Assembly (NCBI GenBank): GCA_020425635.1
Contig: JAGQRJ010000082.1
Coordinates: 1 to 36,076 of the forward strand
Length of the DNA: 36,076 bases
Reading direction: 5' to 3'
From: Planctomycetota bacterium
GTDB taxonomy: Bacteria > Planctomycetota > J058
In this document: one piece after another, positions 8,187 through 18,131 of the stretch
Layout of the letters: each line of letters opens with the position of its first letter
Position numbering within the stretch: the first letter of the stretch is position 1
Translations under genes and position numbers: made by a program
The notes under the pieces: generated by a model
The model's input: only the letters and a program-made list of their open reading frames with translations
Told to the model about the DNA's origin: nothing
Database searches by the model: none

Positions 8187-8222
8187 CCCGCAAGCTCACC
8201 ACTTCGTGGTGAGCTTTGCGGG
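8187..8222. terminator. Bidirectional hairpin between convergent genes
   Basis: CCCGC-AAGCTCACCAC (8187-8202), a TTC loop, then the complement GTGGTGAGCTT (8206-8216) plus GCGGG (8218-8222), with one bulged T. It is preceded by a second small inverted repeat, TAGCCCGC...GCGGGCTA (8164-8185), that starts at the stop of the SPFH gene. The stem abuts the stop of the minus-strand permease. Position and stem length support termination for both strands. Confidence 0.65.
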
Positions 8223-8224
8223 CT
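8196..8224. repeat. Hairpin repeat copy 2 (shared with 2003-2031)
   Basis: A 29-nt segment matching 2003-2031 at 26 of 29 positions. It forms the upper part of the hairpin above. Two copies at two convergent gene junctions within 6 kb suggest a dispersed palindromic repeat family. Confidence 0.6.
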
Positions 8225-9085
8225 AGGTGTAGTCGGCGATGTTTCGCTCGAGCCGCAGGAACACGAGCCGCCCGACCGCGTAGGTGCCGACCGCCCAGAG
8301 CACCGCGAGCCCGAGCATGTGCCAGCTGATCGGGTACTGGCGAATGAAGGTCGCGTGGGCGAGCTCCATGAACGGGCTCAACGGGTTCAGGTCGAGGAGG
8401 TAGCGGTAGCCCTCGGGGATCTGCGTCGGGAGGTAGATCAAGGGGACCGCGAAGAACTCGATCAAGAGCAGGCTGTTGAGGATCTGCAGCACGTCGCGGA
8501 AGAACACCGCGAGGGCGGAGCAGAGCAGCGCGAGGCCGAGGGTGAACATGGCCAGCAGGATCAGGAGCCCCGGGAAGATCAGCAGACGGATCCCCGGGAA
8601 GCGCCCGACGAAGGCGAGCCCGATCGAGAGGATCACCCCCGACACCAGGAGCCCGACCATGCCGTTGAGGACCTTGACCAGGGGCAGGATCGAGAGCGGG
8701 ATCGGCGAGTGGTGCACGACGTCGGGGTTGTCGACGAGGCTCGTCGAACCGTTCTGCAGCCCGTAGGTGAACGCGGTCCAGGTCACGAAGCCCGCGACCA
8801 CGTAGATCGGGAAGCCCAAGCGCCCCTCGCCGAGGACCGAGTCTGCGCTGGCCGACATGCCCATGGCGCCGAGCACCGGGACGTAGACCACGATGAACAG
8901 CAGCGGGGTCAAGAGCGCCCACACCAAGCCCAGGAGCGCCTTGCCGTGCTGGGTGCGGAAGGAGTAATAGACGAGGGTCGCCACGGCGTAGTTCGAGCCC
9001 ACGAACTCGCGCGCGCGCTTCTCGCCGAGGAGCGGACGCAGCAGGCGCACCACGAGGCTCGCCATGGGCAGCTGGCGGGTCTCGC

Positions 9086-9089
<4 letters not shown>
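8223..9089 (-). CDS. ABC-2 type permease, polysaccharide-export (Wzm/TagG) class
   Basis: 288 aa. The GTG at 9089 overlaps the stop of the ATPase gene as GTGA, so I prefer it to longer frames or to the ATG at 9065. It shows the six membrane segments of the Wzm/TagG/RfbA permeases, preceded by the usual amphipathic 'NYAVATLVYYSFRTQHGKALLGLVWALLTPLLF' type region. Further conserved-looking parts are 'DVVHHSPIPLSILPL', 'FFRDVLQILNSLL' and the C-terminal 'LNPLSPFMELAHATF' segment (the NP-hxxhh pattern common in these permeases). With the ATPase upstream it would move a lipid-linked polysaccharide or similar polymer across the inner membrane. No glycosyltransferase cluster surrounds it in the window. 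Confidence 0.9.
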
Positions 9090-10438
<1,349 letters not shown>

Positions 10439-10518
10439 AGGGGAGAGAGTTTAGCTTTCTAGGCAAGCGGAGGAGCAGGAATATCCTGGCCCGTGCTGCC
10501 CAGGCGGGATTCGACGGT

Positions 10519-13293
10519 TCAGCGCGGCGGCACGCCCGGGCCAGGCGGCTGAGGCTCCTCCTCGAACTGCCCCGCGAGGAAGCGCGACACCCGGGCCAGC
10601 CGCTCCTGAGCGAGCTTCACGAACTGCGGGTCGGTCGCCTTGCCCGAGAGGTAGCCCTTGTAGAGGTCGCGCGCCTGCTCCCAATAGGGGCGGCACTGCT
10701 CGACCAAATCCTCGTGCGGGACCCCCTTCTTCGCCCCCGCCTCGTAGAGCTCCTGCGACTGGGTCATGCGAATGTCGGCCGCGGTGACCTGACTCACCGG
10801 GATCCCGTTGACGACCTTGTAGGAGCGCTCCAGCCAGTGGAAGGCCTGCTCGAGGTCGTTGAGCTCGCTCGCGTAGAGCCCGCCCAGGTTGGCCATCAGG
10901 ATCGGGTCCTCCTTGCCCAGGGCCTCCTTGACCTCGATCGAGCGCTTGAGGCTCTGCTCCGCCTCGCGCAGGTGCGCGCCGATCGCCGCCTCGAGCTCTT
11001 CGGCGACCGCGCTCATGTCGGCCGCGATCTTGAGCGAGCGCTCGACCTGGGCCGCGGTCTCGGGGGTCTTGGGCCCCTTGACCAGGCGCTCCGCCTGGGC
11101 GCGCATGGACTTGCCGAGCTCCACGATCGCGTCGTATTCGGCCTGGCGCAGCTTGGCCAGAGAGATCTGCGAGAGCGAGAGGTTGTTGTGGGCCTTGGTG
11201 TAGTCGGGGTCGAGCTCGATCGCCTTGCGGAAGGCGACGGACGCCTGCTCGGGCCCGCCCTCGACGTCGGTGATCGAGCTGACCTTGCTGCTCGGCACCC
11301 GCCCCGGGGGCTCGTTCATGAACTCGGTGCGCATGGCCTTGAGCAACACCGACTCGTCGGGGAGCCGGAGCGCCCGGCCCTCGAACACCTGCCCGTCGGT
11401 GAGCGCGATCCGCTGGGGCTCGGTGTTCAACAGCGCCAACCCGAGGTTGGTCCAGCCTCGCGGCCGGTCGGGGGACTTCTCGGTCACGTCCCGCCACAGG
11501 CTGACCTCGGTCTCCCACACCGCGTTGCGCGAGACCGTCAGCCCCGTGAGCCCGGCCCCGAGCACGAGCGCGAGCCCCCACAGCACCCAGGCCTCCTTTT
11601 CGGGGCCGAGGGTGTGGCGCGCGAGCCTGGCCGCGAGCGCGGCGAACACGAGGGCCACGCCGAGCAAGGGCAGGTAGAAGCGGTGCTCGTAGATCACGTC
11701 GGGGAGCACGATCAAGGAGGAGGTCGGGGCGAGCACCACCAGGATCAACCCCAGGGCGAAGGCGGGGACCCGCGCCTGCCCGCCGCGCCACACCGCGAGC
11801 GCGACGCACGCCGCGAGGATCGCCCCGCTGAACAGGGCGAGCCAGGTGGCGCCGTCGGTCGGGCTCAGCGCCACGATCGGGTAGTCGTAGTCGAGGTTTT
11901 GCCCGTAGGGCAGCACCGCGACGCGGACGTAGGTCCAGAGCACGTTGGCCTGGGTCAGCAGATACTGCAGCGGCCCGACCAGCGCCTGCTCGTTCTCGCC
12001 GCCGACCGCGGCTGCGCTGCCGAACTGACGCAGAATGTTGCGCCCCGCGACCGGCGCCGCGGCGACCGCGGCCGCGGCGGTGACCAGCGCCCACGGGCCG
12101 AGGTCGCGCAGGCGCGTGGCGAGTCCGCGGCGGAGGCTGCCCCACGCCCAGAGCTTGGCGGGCCGGGGCTCGCCCGCCCCGCGCACGAAGCACAGATCCC
12201 AGGCGCAGATCGCGAGCGGGATCGTCGCCGCGATCTCCTTCGAGAGCAGGCCAATCATGAAGGCGAGGAACGCCCCTCCGCTGAGCGCCGCGTGCCCCCA
12301 CTCGTCCTCGCCGCGCTTGCAGAGCCACACGAGCGCCCCGGTGGCCCCGACGCACGCCAGCACGAAGGTCCACTTGAGCAGGCCGAAGCCAGCGACCCCG
12401 GTGGCGGCGAGCAGCGCGCTGAACCCGACCAGGGCCACCGCGCCGCCGAGCACGAGGGTGCTCTTCCAGGGGGCGCTCCCGGCCTTGGGCCCCAGGCTCC
12501 GGGTCCGCGCCGCGGCGTAGCACCCCAGCGCGAGCAGGTAGAAGGTGACGCACAAGGACTCGGTGCGCTGGGCGAGGTAGGTCACCGCCTGGGTCTGCAG
12601 CGGGTGGGCCACGAAGATCACGGCCACCAACGCCGCCGCGGCGACGGGCGCCCGGCTGGCCCGGCCCGAGGCGCGGAACACCGGCGCGGTGAAGGTCAGG
12701 TAGGCGAGCCACAACGCGAGCAGCCCGTTGAGCAGGTGGATCCGCAGGTTGGTGCGGTGCCAACCCGCGAAGTAGGCGTCGCGCTCCTCGAGGGTCGTGG
12801 CCTTGTCGAAGGGGTAGCTGTCGTAGCTCAAGGTGAACGACCAGAAGGTCACCGTGCGGTTGGCGTTGAAGGCGAAGATGTCCTCCGAGGCCTCACCCAC
12901 CGCCCACAGCTTGCGCTTGAGCTGCTCCAGCCCGCTGAGGTCGGTGCGCGCGTTCTCGCCGTGGACCCGCTTGTAGTAGCTGCGGATCGCGCGGTTGGTC
13001 TTGATCGTGTGGTCGTCGTCGAAGTGGAACTGGGTGTGCGACAGGGTCCCCGCGTAGCCCAGGTAGCCCAGCACCAGCACCAGGACCGCGGCGAGCGCGA
13101 GGAGCCCCTTGGGCTCGCCCCGCCCGGCCGGGGAGGCTCCGCCGCTGGCCGCGGCCACGGCCGCCGCCGGCTGCTCGAGCGCGGCCTCGACGAGCTTCTT
13201 GGGGACCTTGAGCTCCTTCGCCAGCTGCTTGGGCGTCTTCTTGCCCTTGCTGCGGCGGATCACCTTGAGCTGGTCCGCGGTGAGTTCCTTCAT
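10519..13293 (-). CDS. GT-C/TMTC-like multi-pass membrane protein with C-terminal TPRs
   Basis: 924 aa, ATG at 13293. The N-terminal 40 residues are basic and look like a small helix-turn-helix ('KKTPKQLAKELKVPKKLVEA'). A first membrane helix (about 63-84) follows, then the acidic loop motif 'FDDDHTIKTN' (91-100), the place where GT-C glycosyltransferases carry their catalytic acid pair. About ten more membrane helices extend to about residue 530, including 'HPLQTQAVTYLAQRTESL', a signature of bacterial relatives of eukaryotic TMTC O-mannosyltransferases. Residues 540-900 contain TPR-like helices interrupted by insertions ('AFRKAIELDPDYTKAHNNLS' is a clean TPR). It probably transfers a sugar from a lipid carrier to proteins on the periplasmic side. 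It is followed by the ABC export pair. A 903-aa frame on the other strand is a shadow. Confidence 0.85.
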   Translation of the reverse strand: MKELTADQLKVIRRSKGKKTPKQLAKELKVPKKLVEAALEQPAAAVAAASGGASPAGRGEPKGLLALAAVLVLVLGYLGYAGTLSHTQFHFDDDHTIKTNRAIRSYYKRVHGENARTDLSGLEQLKRKLWAVGEASEDIFAFNANRTVTFWSFTLSYDSYPFDKATTLEERDAYFAGWHRTNLRIHLLNGLLALWLAYLTFTAPVFRASGRASRAPVAAAALVAVIFVAHPLQTQAVTYLAQRTESLCVTFYLLALGCYAAARTRSLGPKAGSAPWKSTLVLGGAVALVGFSALLAATGVAGFGLLKWTFVLACVGATGALVWLCKRGEDEWGHAALSGGAFLAFMIGLLSKEIAATIPLAICAWDLCFVRGAGEPRPAKLWAWGSLRRGLATRLRDLGPWALVTAAAAVAAAPVAGRNILRQFGSAAAVGGENEQALVGPLQYLLTQANVLWTYVRVAVLPYGQNLDYDYPIVALSPTDGATWLALFSGAILAACVALAVWRGGQARVPAFALGLILVVLAPTSSLIVLPDVIYEHRFYLPLLGVALVFAALAARLARHTLGPEKEAWVLWGLALVLGAGLTGLTVSRNAVWETEVSLWRDVTEKSPDRPRGWTNLGLALLNTEPQRIALTDGQVFEGRALRLPDESVLLKAMRTEFMNEPPGRVPSSKVSSITDVEGGPEQASVAFRKAIELDPDYTKAHNNLSLSQISLAKLRQAEYDAIVELGKSMRAQAERLVKGPKTPETAAQVERSLKIAADMSAVAEELEAAIGAHLREAEQSLKRSIEVKEALGKEDPILMANLGGLYASELNDLEQAFHWLERSYKVVNGIPVSQVTAADIRMTQSQELYEAGAKKGVPHEDLVEQCRPYWEQARDLYKGYLSGKATDPQFVKLAQERLARVSRFLAGQFEEEPQPPGPGVPPR

Positions 13294-13397
13294 AACCCGA
13301 GCGCTCCCTGGGGGCTGCGCAGGTTAGCACACGCCCCTGGCGCCCGCGGGCGCCGAATCCAGGCCGAGGGCGGCGCGCAGCCCGACGATCGGGTGAC

Positions 13398-13428
13398 ACC
13401 TCGAAGCGCGAGGTGGGTCGGGTAGGAT
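13398..13428 (+). promoter_or_regulatory. Possible promoter/operator of the second ABC operon
   Basis: Inverted repeat ACCTCG-AAGCG-CGAGGT (13398-13414) followed by TAGGAT (13423-13428), a -10-like hexamer of the high-GC TAGRRT type. It lies 19 nt before the ATG of the ABC ATPase at 13447. No good -35 was found, so a repressor-covered or activator-dependent promoter is only a guess. Confidence 0.3.
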
Positions 13429-13446
13429 CCGCCCCGCGGAGCGCCC

Positions 13447-14475
13447 ATGATTCAGGTCCACAAGCTCTCCAAGGCCTTCACGGTCCACAAGAAGGACCCG
13501 GGCCTGCTCGGCTCGGTGCGCTCGCTCTTTCGCCGGGAGCAGGTGGTCAAGCAGGCGGTGCGCGAGGTCTCGCTCTCGATCGAGGAGGGCGAGATCGTGG
13601 GCCTGATCGGCGCCAACGGCGCGGGCAAGACGACCCTGATCAAAATGCTCGCTGGGATCATCGTCCCCAGCGCCGGCGAAGCGACCGTGCTCGGGCACGT
13701 GCCCTGGAAGCGCGACGACCGCTTCCGCCAGCAGATCGCGCTGATCATGGGGCAGAAGGCCCAGCTGTGGTGGGACCTGCCCGCCGCCGACTGCTTCCTC
13801 CTGCTCAAGGAGATCTACCGCCTGCCCGAGGCACAGTACCGCGAGACCCTCGACTACCTGACCGAGGTCCTCGGGGTGCGCGAGCAGCTCAACATTCAGA
13901 TCCGCCGGCTCTCGCTCGGCGAGCGCATGAAAATGGAGCTCCTGGCCGCGCTGCTCCACAGCCCGCGGGTGGTGTTCCTCGACGAGCCCACGATCGGCCT
14001 CGACCTCACCGCCCAGCGCGCGATCCGTGAGTTCATCCTCCAGTACCGCGAGCAGCACCGCCCCGCCATGCTCGTCACCAGCCACTACATGGAGGACATT
14101 CAGCGGCTCTGCGAGCGGATCCTGATCATTCGCGAGGGCGAGCTGATCTACGACGGCTCGCTGCGCCAGGTCATGGAGAAGTTCGCGACCCACAAGCGGA
14201 TCACGGTGCACCTCCGCCCCGACAAGCCCGTGCCCGAGCTCAGCGCCGAGCTGCGCGCGCTGGGTGAGGTCCTGCAGCGCGACGCCGAGCTGGTGAAGGT
14301 CGAGGTGCCCCGGGCCGACGTGCCCGCAGCCTCGGCCAAGCTGCTCCAGGAGCTCCCCGCCGCCGACCTCGTGATCGACGAGCTCGACATCGGGACCGTG
14401 ATCGAGCGGATCCTCAGCCAGCGGGCCGAGGTCCCCGCCAGCGAGCTGCCCGCGAGCGAGCCGAGCGCCTCGTGA
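13447..14475 (+). CDS. ABC-2 exporter ATPase (NatA/EcsA-like)
   Basis: 342 aa, ATG at 13447 with GGAG a few bases upstream. Walker A 'GANGAGKTT' (55-63), signature 'LSLGERMKMEL', Walker B 'VVFLDEPTIGLD' and H-loop 'VTSHYMED' are all present. The N-terminal insertion after the first strand (KKDPGLLGSVRSLFRREQ) and the C-terminal 110-residue regulatory tail are typical of ATPases paired with ABC2_membrane_6 (DUF990) permeases. It overlaps the first permease by GTGA. The three genes 13447-16072 encode a complete exporter with a heterodimeric membrane part. The substrate is unknown; relatives are linked to drug, lipid or peptide export. Confidence 0.93.
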   Translation: MIQVHKLSKAFTVHKKDPGLLGSVRSLFRREQVVKQAVREVSLSIEEGEIVGLIGANGAGKTTLIKMLAGIIVPSAGEATVLGHVPWKRDDRFRQQIALIMGQKAQLWWDLPAADCFLLLKEIYRLPEAQYRETLDYLTEVLGVREQLNIQIRRLSLGERMKMELLAALLHSPRVVFLDEPTIGLDLTAQRAIREFILQYREQHRPAMLVTSHYMEDIQRLCERILIIREGELIYDGSLRQVMEKFATHKRITVHLRPDKPVPELSAELRALGEVLQRDAELVKVEVPRADVPAASAKLLQELPAADLVIDELDIGTVIERILSQRAEVPASELPASEPSAS

Positions 14476-15284
14476 GCCCGCGCCTGTTCCTGCAGGTCCT
14501 GAGCCTCGAGGCCCGCAACCGCCTGAGCTACCGCGCCGAGTTCTGGCTCAACGCGCTCGTCGGGTTCGGGGTCGAGTTCGCGGTGGTCTACTTCCTCTGG
14601 AGCTCCATGTTCCGCGAGTCGGGCAAGCAGGAGATCGGCGGCTTCGACCTCCAGGGCATGGTGACCTACTACCTGGCGGTGATCCTGCTCGGCAAGCTCG
14701 TGCGCACCCAGCGCTTCGAGGGCGGCGTCTCGACGGACATTTACGAGGGCGGGCTGAACCGCTACCTGGTCTTTCCCGCGGGCTACTTCCCCTTCAAATA
14801 CGCCCAGCACCTGGGCGGCCTCGTCCCGGCGGTGGTGCAGTTCCTCCTCTTCGCGCTCGTCGTCGCGTTCTTCCTCGACGTCCCTCCCGAGCTGCGCCCC
14901 AGCCCGACCTCGGCGCTCATGGCGCTGGCCGCGATCGCGGTCGCCAACCTGCTCTACTACCTGCTCGACTACGCGATCCAGCTCGTCGCCTTCTGGGCCG
15001 ACAACGTGTGGAGCCTCGACGTGGCCAAGTGGTTCGTCGCCAGCTTGCTCGGCGGGTTCATGGTGCCGCTCTCGGTGTTCCCCGCCTGGCTCGTGCCCTG
15101 GCTCGAGGCGCTCCCCTTCCGCTTCTTCTTCGACTTCCCCGCCCGGGTGCTGCTCGGTCAGATCGAGCCCGCAGAGTGGGCGCGGGGGCTCGTGGTCGCG
15201 CTGGCCTGGTGCGGGGTGCTGGCCCTGGTGGGGCGCGGGGTGTGGCGGCGCGGGGTCGAGCAGTACGCGGGGGTGGGGATCTAA
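14472..15284 (+). CDS. ABC-2 permease subunit A (DUF990-like)
   Basis: 270 aa. The GTG start at 14472 is in the GTGA overlap with the ATPase stop. It has six hydrophobic segments, with an N-terminal 'LEARNRLSYRAEFWLNALVGFGVEFAVVYF' region like that of ABC2_membrane_6 family permeases and a mid-protein 'TDIYEGGLNRYLVFPAGYFPFKYAQHLG', where family members have a conserved G-x-L-x-x-x-L-x-x-P pattern. It is the first half of the membrane heterodimer; the second permease starts at its stop codon (TAATG). Confidence 0.9.
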   Translation: MSPRLFLQVLSLEARNRLSYRAEFWLNALVGFGVEFAVVYFLWSSMFRESGKQEIGGFDLQGMVTYYLAVILLGKLVRTQRFEGGVSTDIYEGGLNRYLVFPAGYFPFKYAQHLGGLVPAVVQFLLFALVVAFFLDVPPELRPSPTSALMALAAIAVANLLYYLLDYAIQLVAFWADNVWSLDVAKWFVASLLGGFMVPLSVFPAWLVPWLEALPFRFFFDFPARVLLGQIEPAEWARGLVVALAWCGVLALVGRGVWRRGVEQYAGVGI

Positions 15285-16072
15285 TGACCCGCTACCTGCG
15301 CCTCTACGCCTCCTTCCTCCGCTTCTCCTTCAGCCGCTCCCTGGAGTTCCGCCTCGACTTCTTCTTCCGGGTCGGCATGGACGCCCTGTGGTACGCGGTG
15401 CACCTGGTCTTCTTCGGCGTCTTGTTCCAGCACACGGGCGCCCTGGGCGGCTGGAACCTCGACCAGGTCCTGGTGTTCGCCGCGGCGCTGTTCTTCGTCG
15501 ACGCGATCTACATGACCGTGTTCTCGAACAACATGTGGATGCTCCCGATCCTGATCAACCGCGGCGACCTCGACTACTACCTCGTGCGCCCGGTGAGCCC
15601 GCTGTTCTTCCTCAGCGTGCGCGACTTCGCGGCGAACTCCTTCCTGAACCTGGTGCTCGCGGTCTCGATCCTCGCCTGGGCGCTGCTGCGCTACCCCGAG
15701 CCGCTGCCGCTGCTCTCGGTGGCCGCGTTCGGGGTCCTGCTCCTGCTGGGGGCGCTGTTGACCTACACCATGGGCATGCTGTTCACGATCCCGATCTTCT
15801 GGCTGCACTCCAAGAGCGGCCTGCGCGAGGTCGGTTGGTCGCTGGGGCGCCTCGGCGCGCGCCCGCACCGGATCTACACCGGCTGGACCCGCACCCTGCT
15901 GCTCACGCTCCTGCCATACGCCTTCGTGGCCAGCTACCCGGTCTACGTGCTGTTCAACGGCCCGAGCTGGCAGGCCCTGGCGCACACCGCCGCCGTGGTC
16001 GGCGGCGCGTTCACGCTCATGGTCCTCTTCTGGCGCCAGGGGCTGAGGGCCTACTCCTCGGCCTCGAGCTGA
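15284..16072 (+). CDS. ABC-2 permease subunit B (DUF990-like)
   Basis: 262 aa. The ATG at 15284 shares one base with the upstream stop (TAATG), so longer frames that begin inside the previous gene are rejected. Six membrane segments follow an N-terminal 'MTRYLRLYASFLRFSFSRSLEFRLDFF' amphipathic stretch that is characteristic of this permease family. 'LINRGDLDYYLVRPVSPLFFL' is the counterpart of the G-x-L-x-x-x-L motif in the partner. It converges on the asparaginase gene with 9 bases between stops and no obvious terminator. Confidence 0.9.
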   Translation: MTRYLRLYASFLRFSFSRSLEFRLDFFFRVGMDALWYAVHLVFFGVLFQHTGALGGWNLDQVLVFAAALFFVDAIYMTVFSNNMWMLPILINRGDLDYYLVRPVSPLFFLSVRDFAANSFLNLVLAVSILAWALLRYPEPLPLLSVAAFGVLLLLGALLTYTMGMLFTIPIFWLHSKSGLREVGWSLGRLGARPHRIYTGWTRTLLLTLLPYAFVASYPVYVLFNGPSWQALAHTAAVVGGAFTLMVLFWRQGLRAYSSASS

Positions 16073-16081
16073 GCGACCGCT

Positions 16082-17050
16082 TCAGTCCAGCGGGAAGGGC
16101 TCTTCGGGCCACACCGCGACCGGAACGGCCTCGTCGCCGAGGCTCGCCAGCGCGCGGCCCATGCCCTGGGTGTTGAACGCCGCCCCCAATCGCCCCAGAC
16201 GGTCGACGACCACGATCCCGCCCGAGTCGGGGCCGAAGCGCTGGGCCAGGTCGTCCACGGCGCCCTGCGCCGCGGCCTGGGCGTCGGCCCCCGCGGCGAT
16301 CAGGTCGCAGGCGAGCTTCGCGGTCAGGGCGCGGATCATGCGCTCGCCGATCCCGGTGGTCGACGACGCCCCGCCCAGGGCGTCGCAGGCGTAGAGCCCG
16401 GCGCCCGGGATCGCGGAGTCGCCCACCCGCCCGCGGAGCTTGAGCCACAGCCCGCCGGTCGAGACCGCCGCGGCGACCCGGCCCCGCGCGTCGACCGCCA
16501 CCGCGCCCACGGTGTCCTGGCTGTCCTCCGCCTGCTCGTCGTCCGGGCGACCGACGGTCGAGAGGTCCTCCGGCGCGCGCTTGCTCGCGTCGGCCAACAG
16601 CCGGCGGTAGGTCTCGAGCTTCTCCTCCGGGGGCGCCCCCAGCGCGGGCAGCCCGAGGGCGCGCGCCCGGCGCTCGGCGCCTTCGCCCACGAGGAGCACG
16701 TGCCGCCCCTCCTCGAGCAACGCGCGCGCGACGTCGGTGGGGTGCACGGTCGCCGCGCAGGCGCCCACGGCCCCCGCCGCGCGGTCGCTCCCGCGCATGA
16801 GCGCCGCGTCGAGGCTGAACCGCCCGTCCTCGTCGAGGCAGCTCCCGACCCCGGCGTTGAACGCGCCGCAGGCCTCCATGTGGCGCACCGCGACGAGCAC
16901 CGCCTCGAGCGCGTCGCCCGCGCGCAGGGCTTCTCGTCCGAGGCGCGCGGCCTCGACCAGGCCGGCGCGGTAGGCGGCCTCGCGCTCGCCGCCCATGCTG
17001 CGCATGGCCCCGGCCCCGCCGTGGACCAGGATCTTGGGGGTGACGCTCAC
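16082..17050 (-). CDS. Isoaspartyl peptidase / plant-type L-asparaginase (Ntn hydrolase)
   Basis: 322 aa. The GTG start at 17050 is inside the GTGA overlap with the threonine aldolase stop. It has 'ILVHGGAGAM' (7-16), 'NAGVGSCLDEDGRFSLDAALM' (65-85) and the autocleavage site 'DSQDTVGAVAVD', where Thr180 becomes the N-terminal nucleophile. Then come 'AAAVSTGGLWLKLRGRVGDS' and 'SSTTGIGERMIR', the substrate-binding Arg and Thr-Gly of the family. These enzymes cleave themselves into alpha and beta subunits and hydrolyse L-asparagine or isoaspartyl dipeptides from protein repair or turnover. There is no signal peptide. Coupling to threonine aldolase suggests a small amino-acid catabolic operon. 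Confidence 0.93.
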   Translation of the reverse strand: MSVTPKILVHGGAGAMRSMGGEREAAYRAGLVEAARLGREALRAGDALEAVLVAVRHMEACGAFNAGVGSCLDEDGRFSLDAALMRGSDRAAGAVGACAATVHPTDVARALLEEGRHVLLVGEGAERRARALGLPALGAPPEEKLETYRRLLADASKRAPEDLSTVGRPDDEQAEDSQDTVGAVAVDARGRVAAAVSTGGLWLKLRGRVGDSAIPGAGLYACDALGGASSTTGIGERMIRALTAKLACDLIAAGADAQAAAQGAVDDLAQRFGPDSGGIVVVDRLGRLGAAFNTQGMGRALASLGDEAVPVAVWPEEPFPLD

Positions 17051-18117
17051 GCGCCGCGACCGTGGGTCGGGATCAGCTCGCGCAGCGCGACCAGCGCGCG
17101 CTCGACGTCTTCGCCGTCGACGTCTCGGTGGGTCACGAAGCGGATCCCGAGCTCGCCCAGCGGGATCGCCCACACCCCGGCCGCGCGCAGCCCGTCGGCG
17201 ATCGGCCCGTAGCTCGCCGCGCCGGCCTCCGTGCGCACGAAGAGAATGTTCGTGTCGCAGCTCTCCGGATCGACCACGGCCCCCGGGATCTCCGCGATCC
17301 CCCGGGCCAGCGCCTGGGCGTGATCGTGGTCCTCGTGCAGGCGCCCCGGGCCCTCGTGCAGCGCCACCAGCCCCGCGGCCGCGAGCACACCCACCTGGCG
17401 CATGCCGCCTCCGAGGACCTTGCGCACCTTGCGCGCCTCGGCAATGAACGCCTCGGGGCCCAGGAGCACGCTCCCGATCGGGGCCCCGAGCCCCTTGGAG
17501 AGGCAGAAGTAGACCGTGTCGCAGAGCGCGCCCCACGCCGCCGGCAGCACCCCGCTCGCGGCGACCGCGTTCCAGATCCGCGCGCCGTCGATATGCAGGC
17601 GCACATCGTGGGCCTGCGCGACCTCCCACAGCCGCTCCATGTGCTCCAGGGGGATCACCCGCCCGCCCCAGAAGTTGTGGGTGTTCTCGACGACCAGCGC
17701 CGCCGTGCGCGGCTGGTGCAGATCCCCTGGCCGCGCGTAGCGCGCGACCTCCTCGGGATCGATCGCGCCGCGGTCGCCGGTGAAGGTCCGCGTGATCACC
17801 CCCGCGAAGCGCGCGATCCCGCCGACCTCGTTGTTGTAGGTGTGCGAGAGCGACTCGAGGAACACCTCCTCCCCCGGCCGCGCGTGCACGCTGACCGCGA
17901 TCAGGTTCGCCATGGTCCCGGTGGGCACGAACAGCCCCGCCGGCTTGCCGAACATGCCCGCCGCGTCGCGCTCGAGCTCCTGGACCGTGGGGTCGTCCCC
18001 GAACACGTCGTCCCCCACCACCGCCCCGGCCATGGCCGCGCGCATGGCCGCGTCGGGCCGCGTGACGGTGTCGCTGCGGAAGTCGGAGATGGGTTGTCCT
18101 TCAACGAGTTGCGGCAT
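17047..18117 (-). CDS. ltaE: Low-specificity L-threonine aldolase
   Basis: 356 aa, a PLP enzyme that splits L-threonine or allo-threonine into glycine and acetaldehyde. 'SDFRSDTVTRP' (11-21), 'SHTYNNE' (91-97), 'LHIDGARIWNA' (174-184, Asp177 on the PLP nitrogen) and the Schiff-base lysine in 'CLSKGLGAPIGS' (Lys208) are all present. The ATG at 18115-18117 has AGGTGGAG 8 nt upstream. The gene body is native, but its first ~15 codons and its leader are island DNA: a diverged second copy of the same start region lies at 23256-23316, and the inserted island begins inside codons 10-16. Transcription must therefore now start within island sequence, possibly inside the integrase remnant. Confidence 0.93.
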   Translation of the reverse strand: MPQLVEGQPISDFRSDTVTRPDAAMRAAMAGAVVGDDVFGDDPTVQELERDAAGMFGKPAGLFVPTGTMANLIAVSVHARPGEEVFLESLSHTYNNEVGGIARFAGVITRTFTGDRGAIDPEEVARYARPGDLHQPRTAALVVENTHNFWGGRVIPLEHMERLWEVAQAHDVRLHIDGARIWNAVAASGVLPAAWGALCDTVYFCLSKGLGAPIGSVLLGPEAFIAEARKVRKVLGGGMRQVGVLAAAGLVALHEGPGRLHEDHDHAQALARGIAEIPGAVVDPESCDTNILFVRTEAGAASYGPIADGLRAAGVWAIPLGELGIRFVTHRDVDGEDVERALVALRELIPTHGRGA

Positions 18118-18131
18118 GATTCAGGCTCCAC
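18071..18131. repeat. attL-like repeat spanning the present ltaE start
   Basis: This 61-bp segment aligns without gaps to 23256-23316, 51 of 61 identical. Identical blocks are TCGCTGCGGAAGTCGGAGAT (18071-18090), GTTGCGGCATGATTC (18108-18122) and GGCTCCAC (18124-18131). Most of the differences keep the encoded peptide similar (MPQLVEGQPISDFRS against MPQRIDGQEISDFRS). This means two homologous gene starts from different lineages, not a recent duplication. Confidence 0.85.

Noticed and set aside
10714-13425. 903-aa plus-strand open frame opposite the TMTC-like gene
   Set aside because: Charged low-complexity translation, complement of a gene with clear membrane helices and TPRs.
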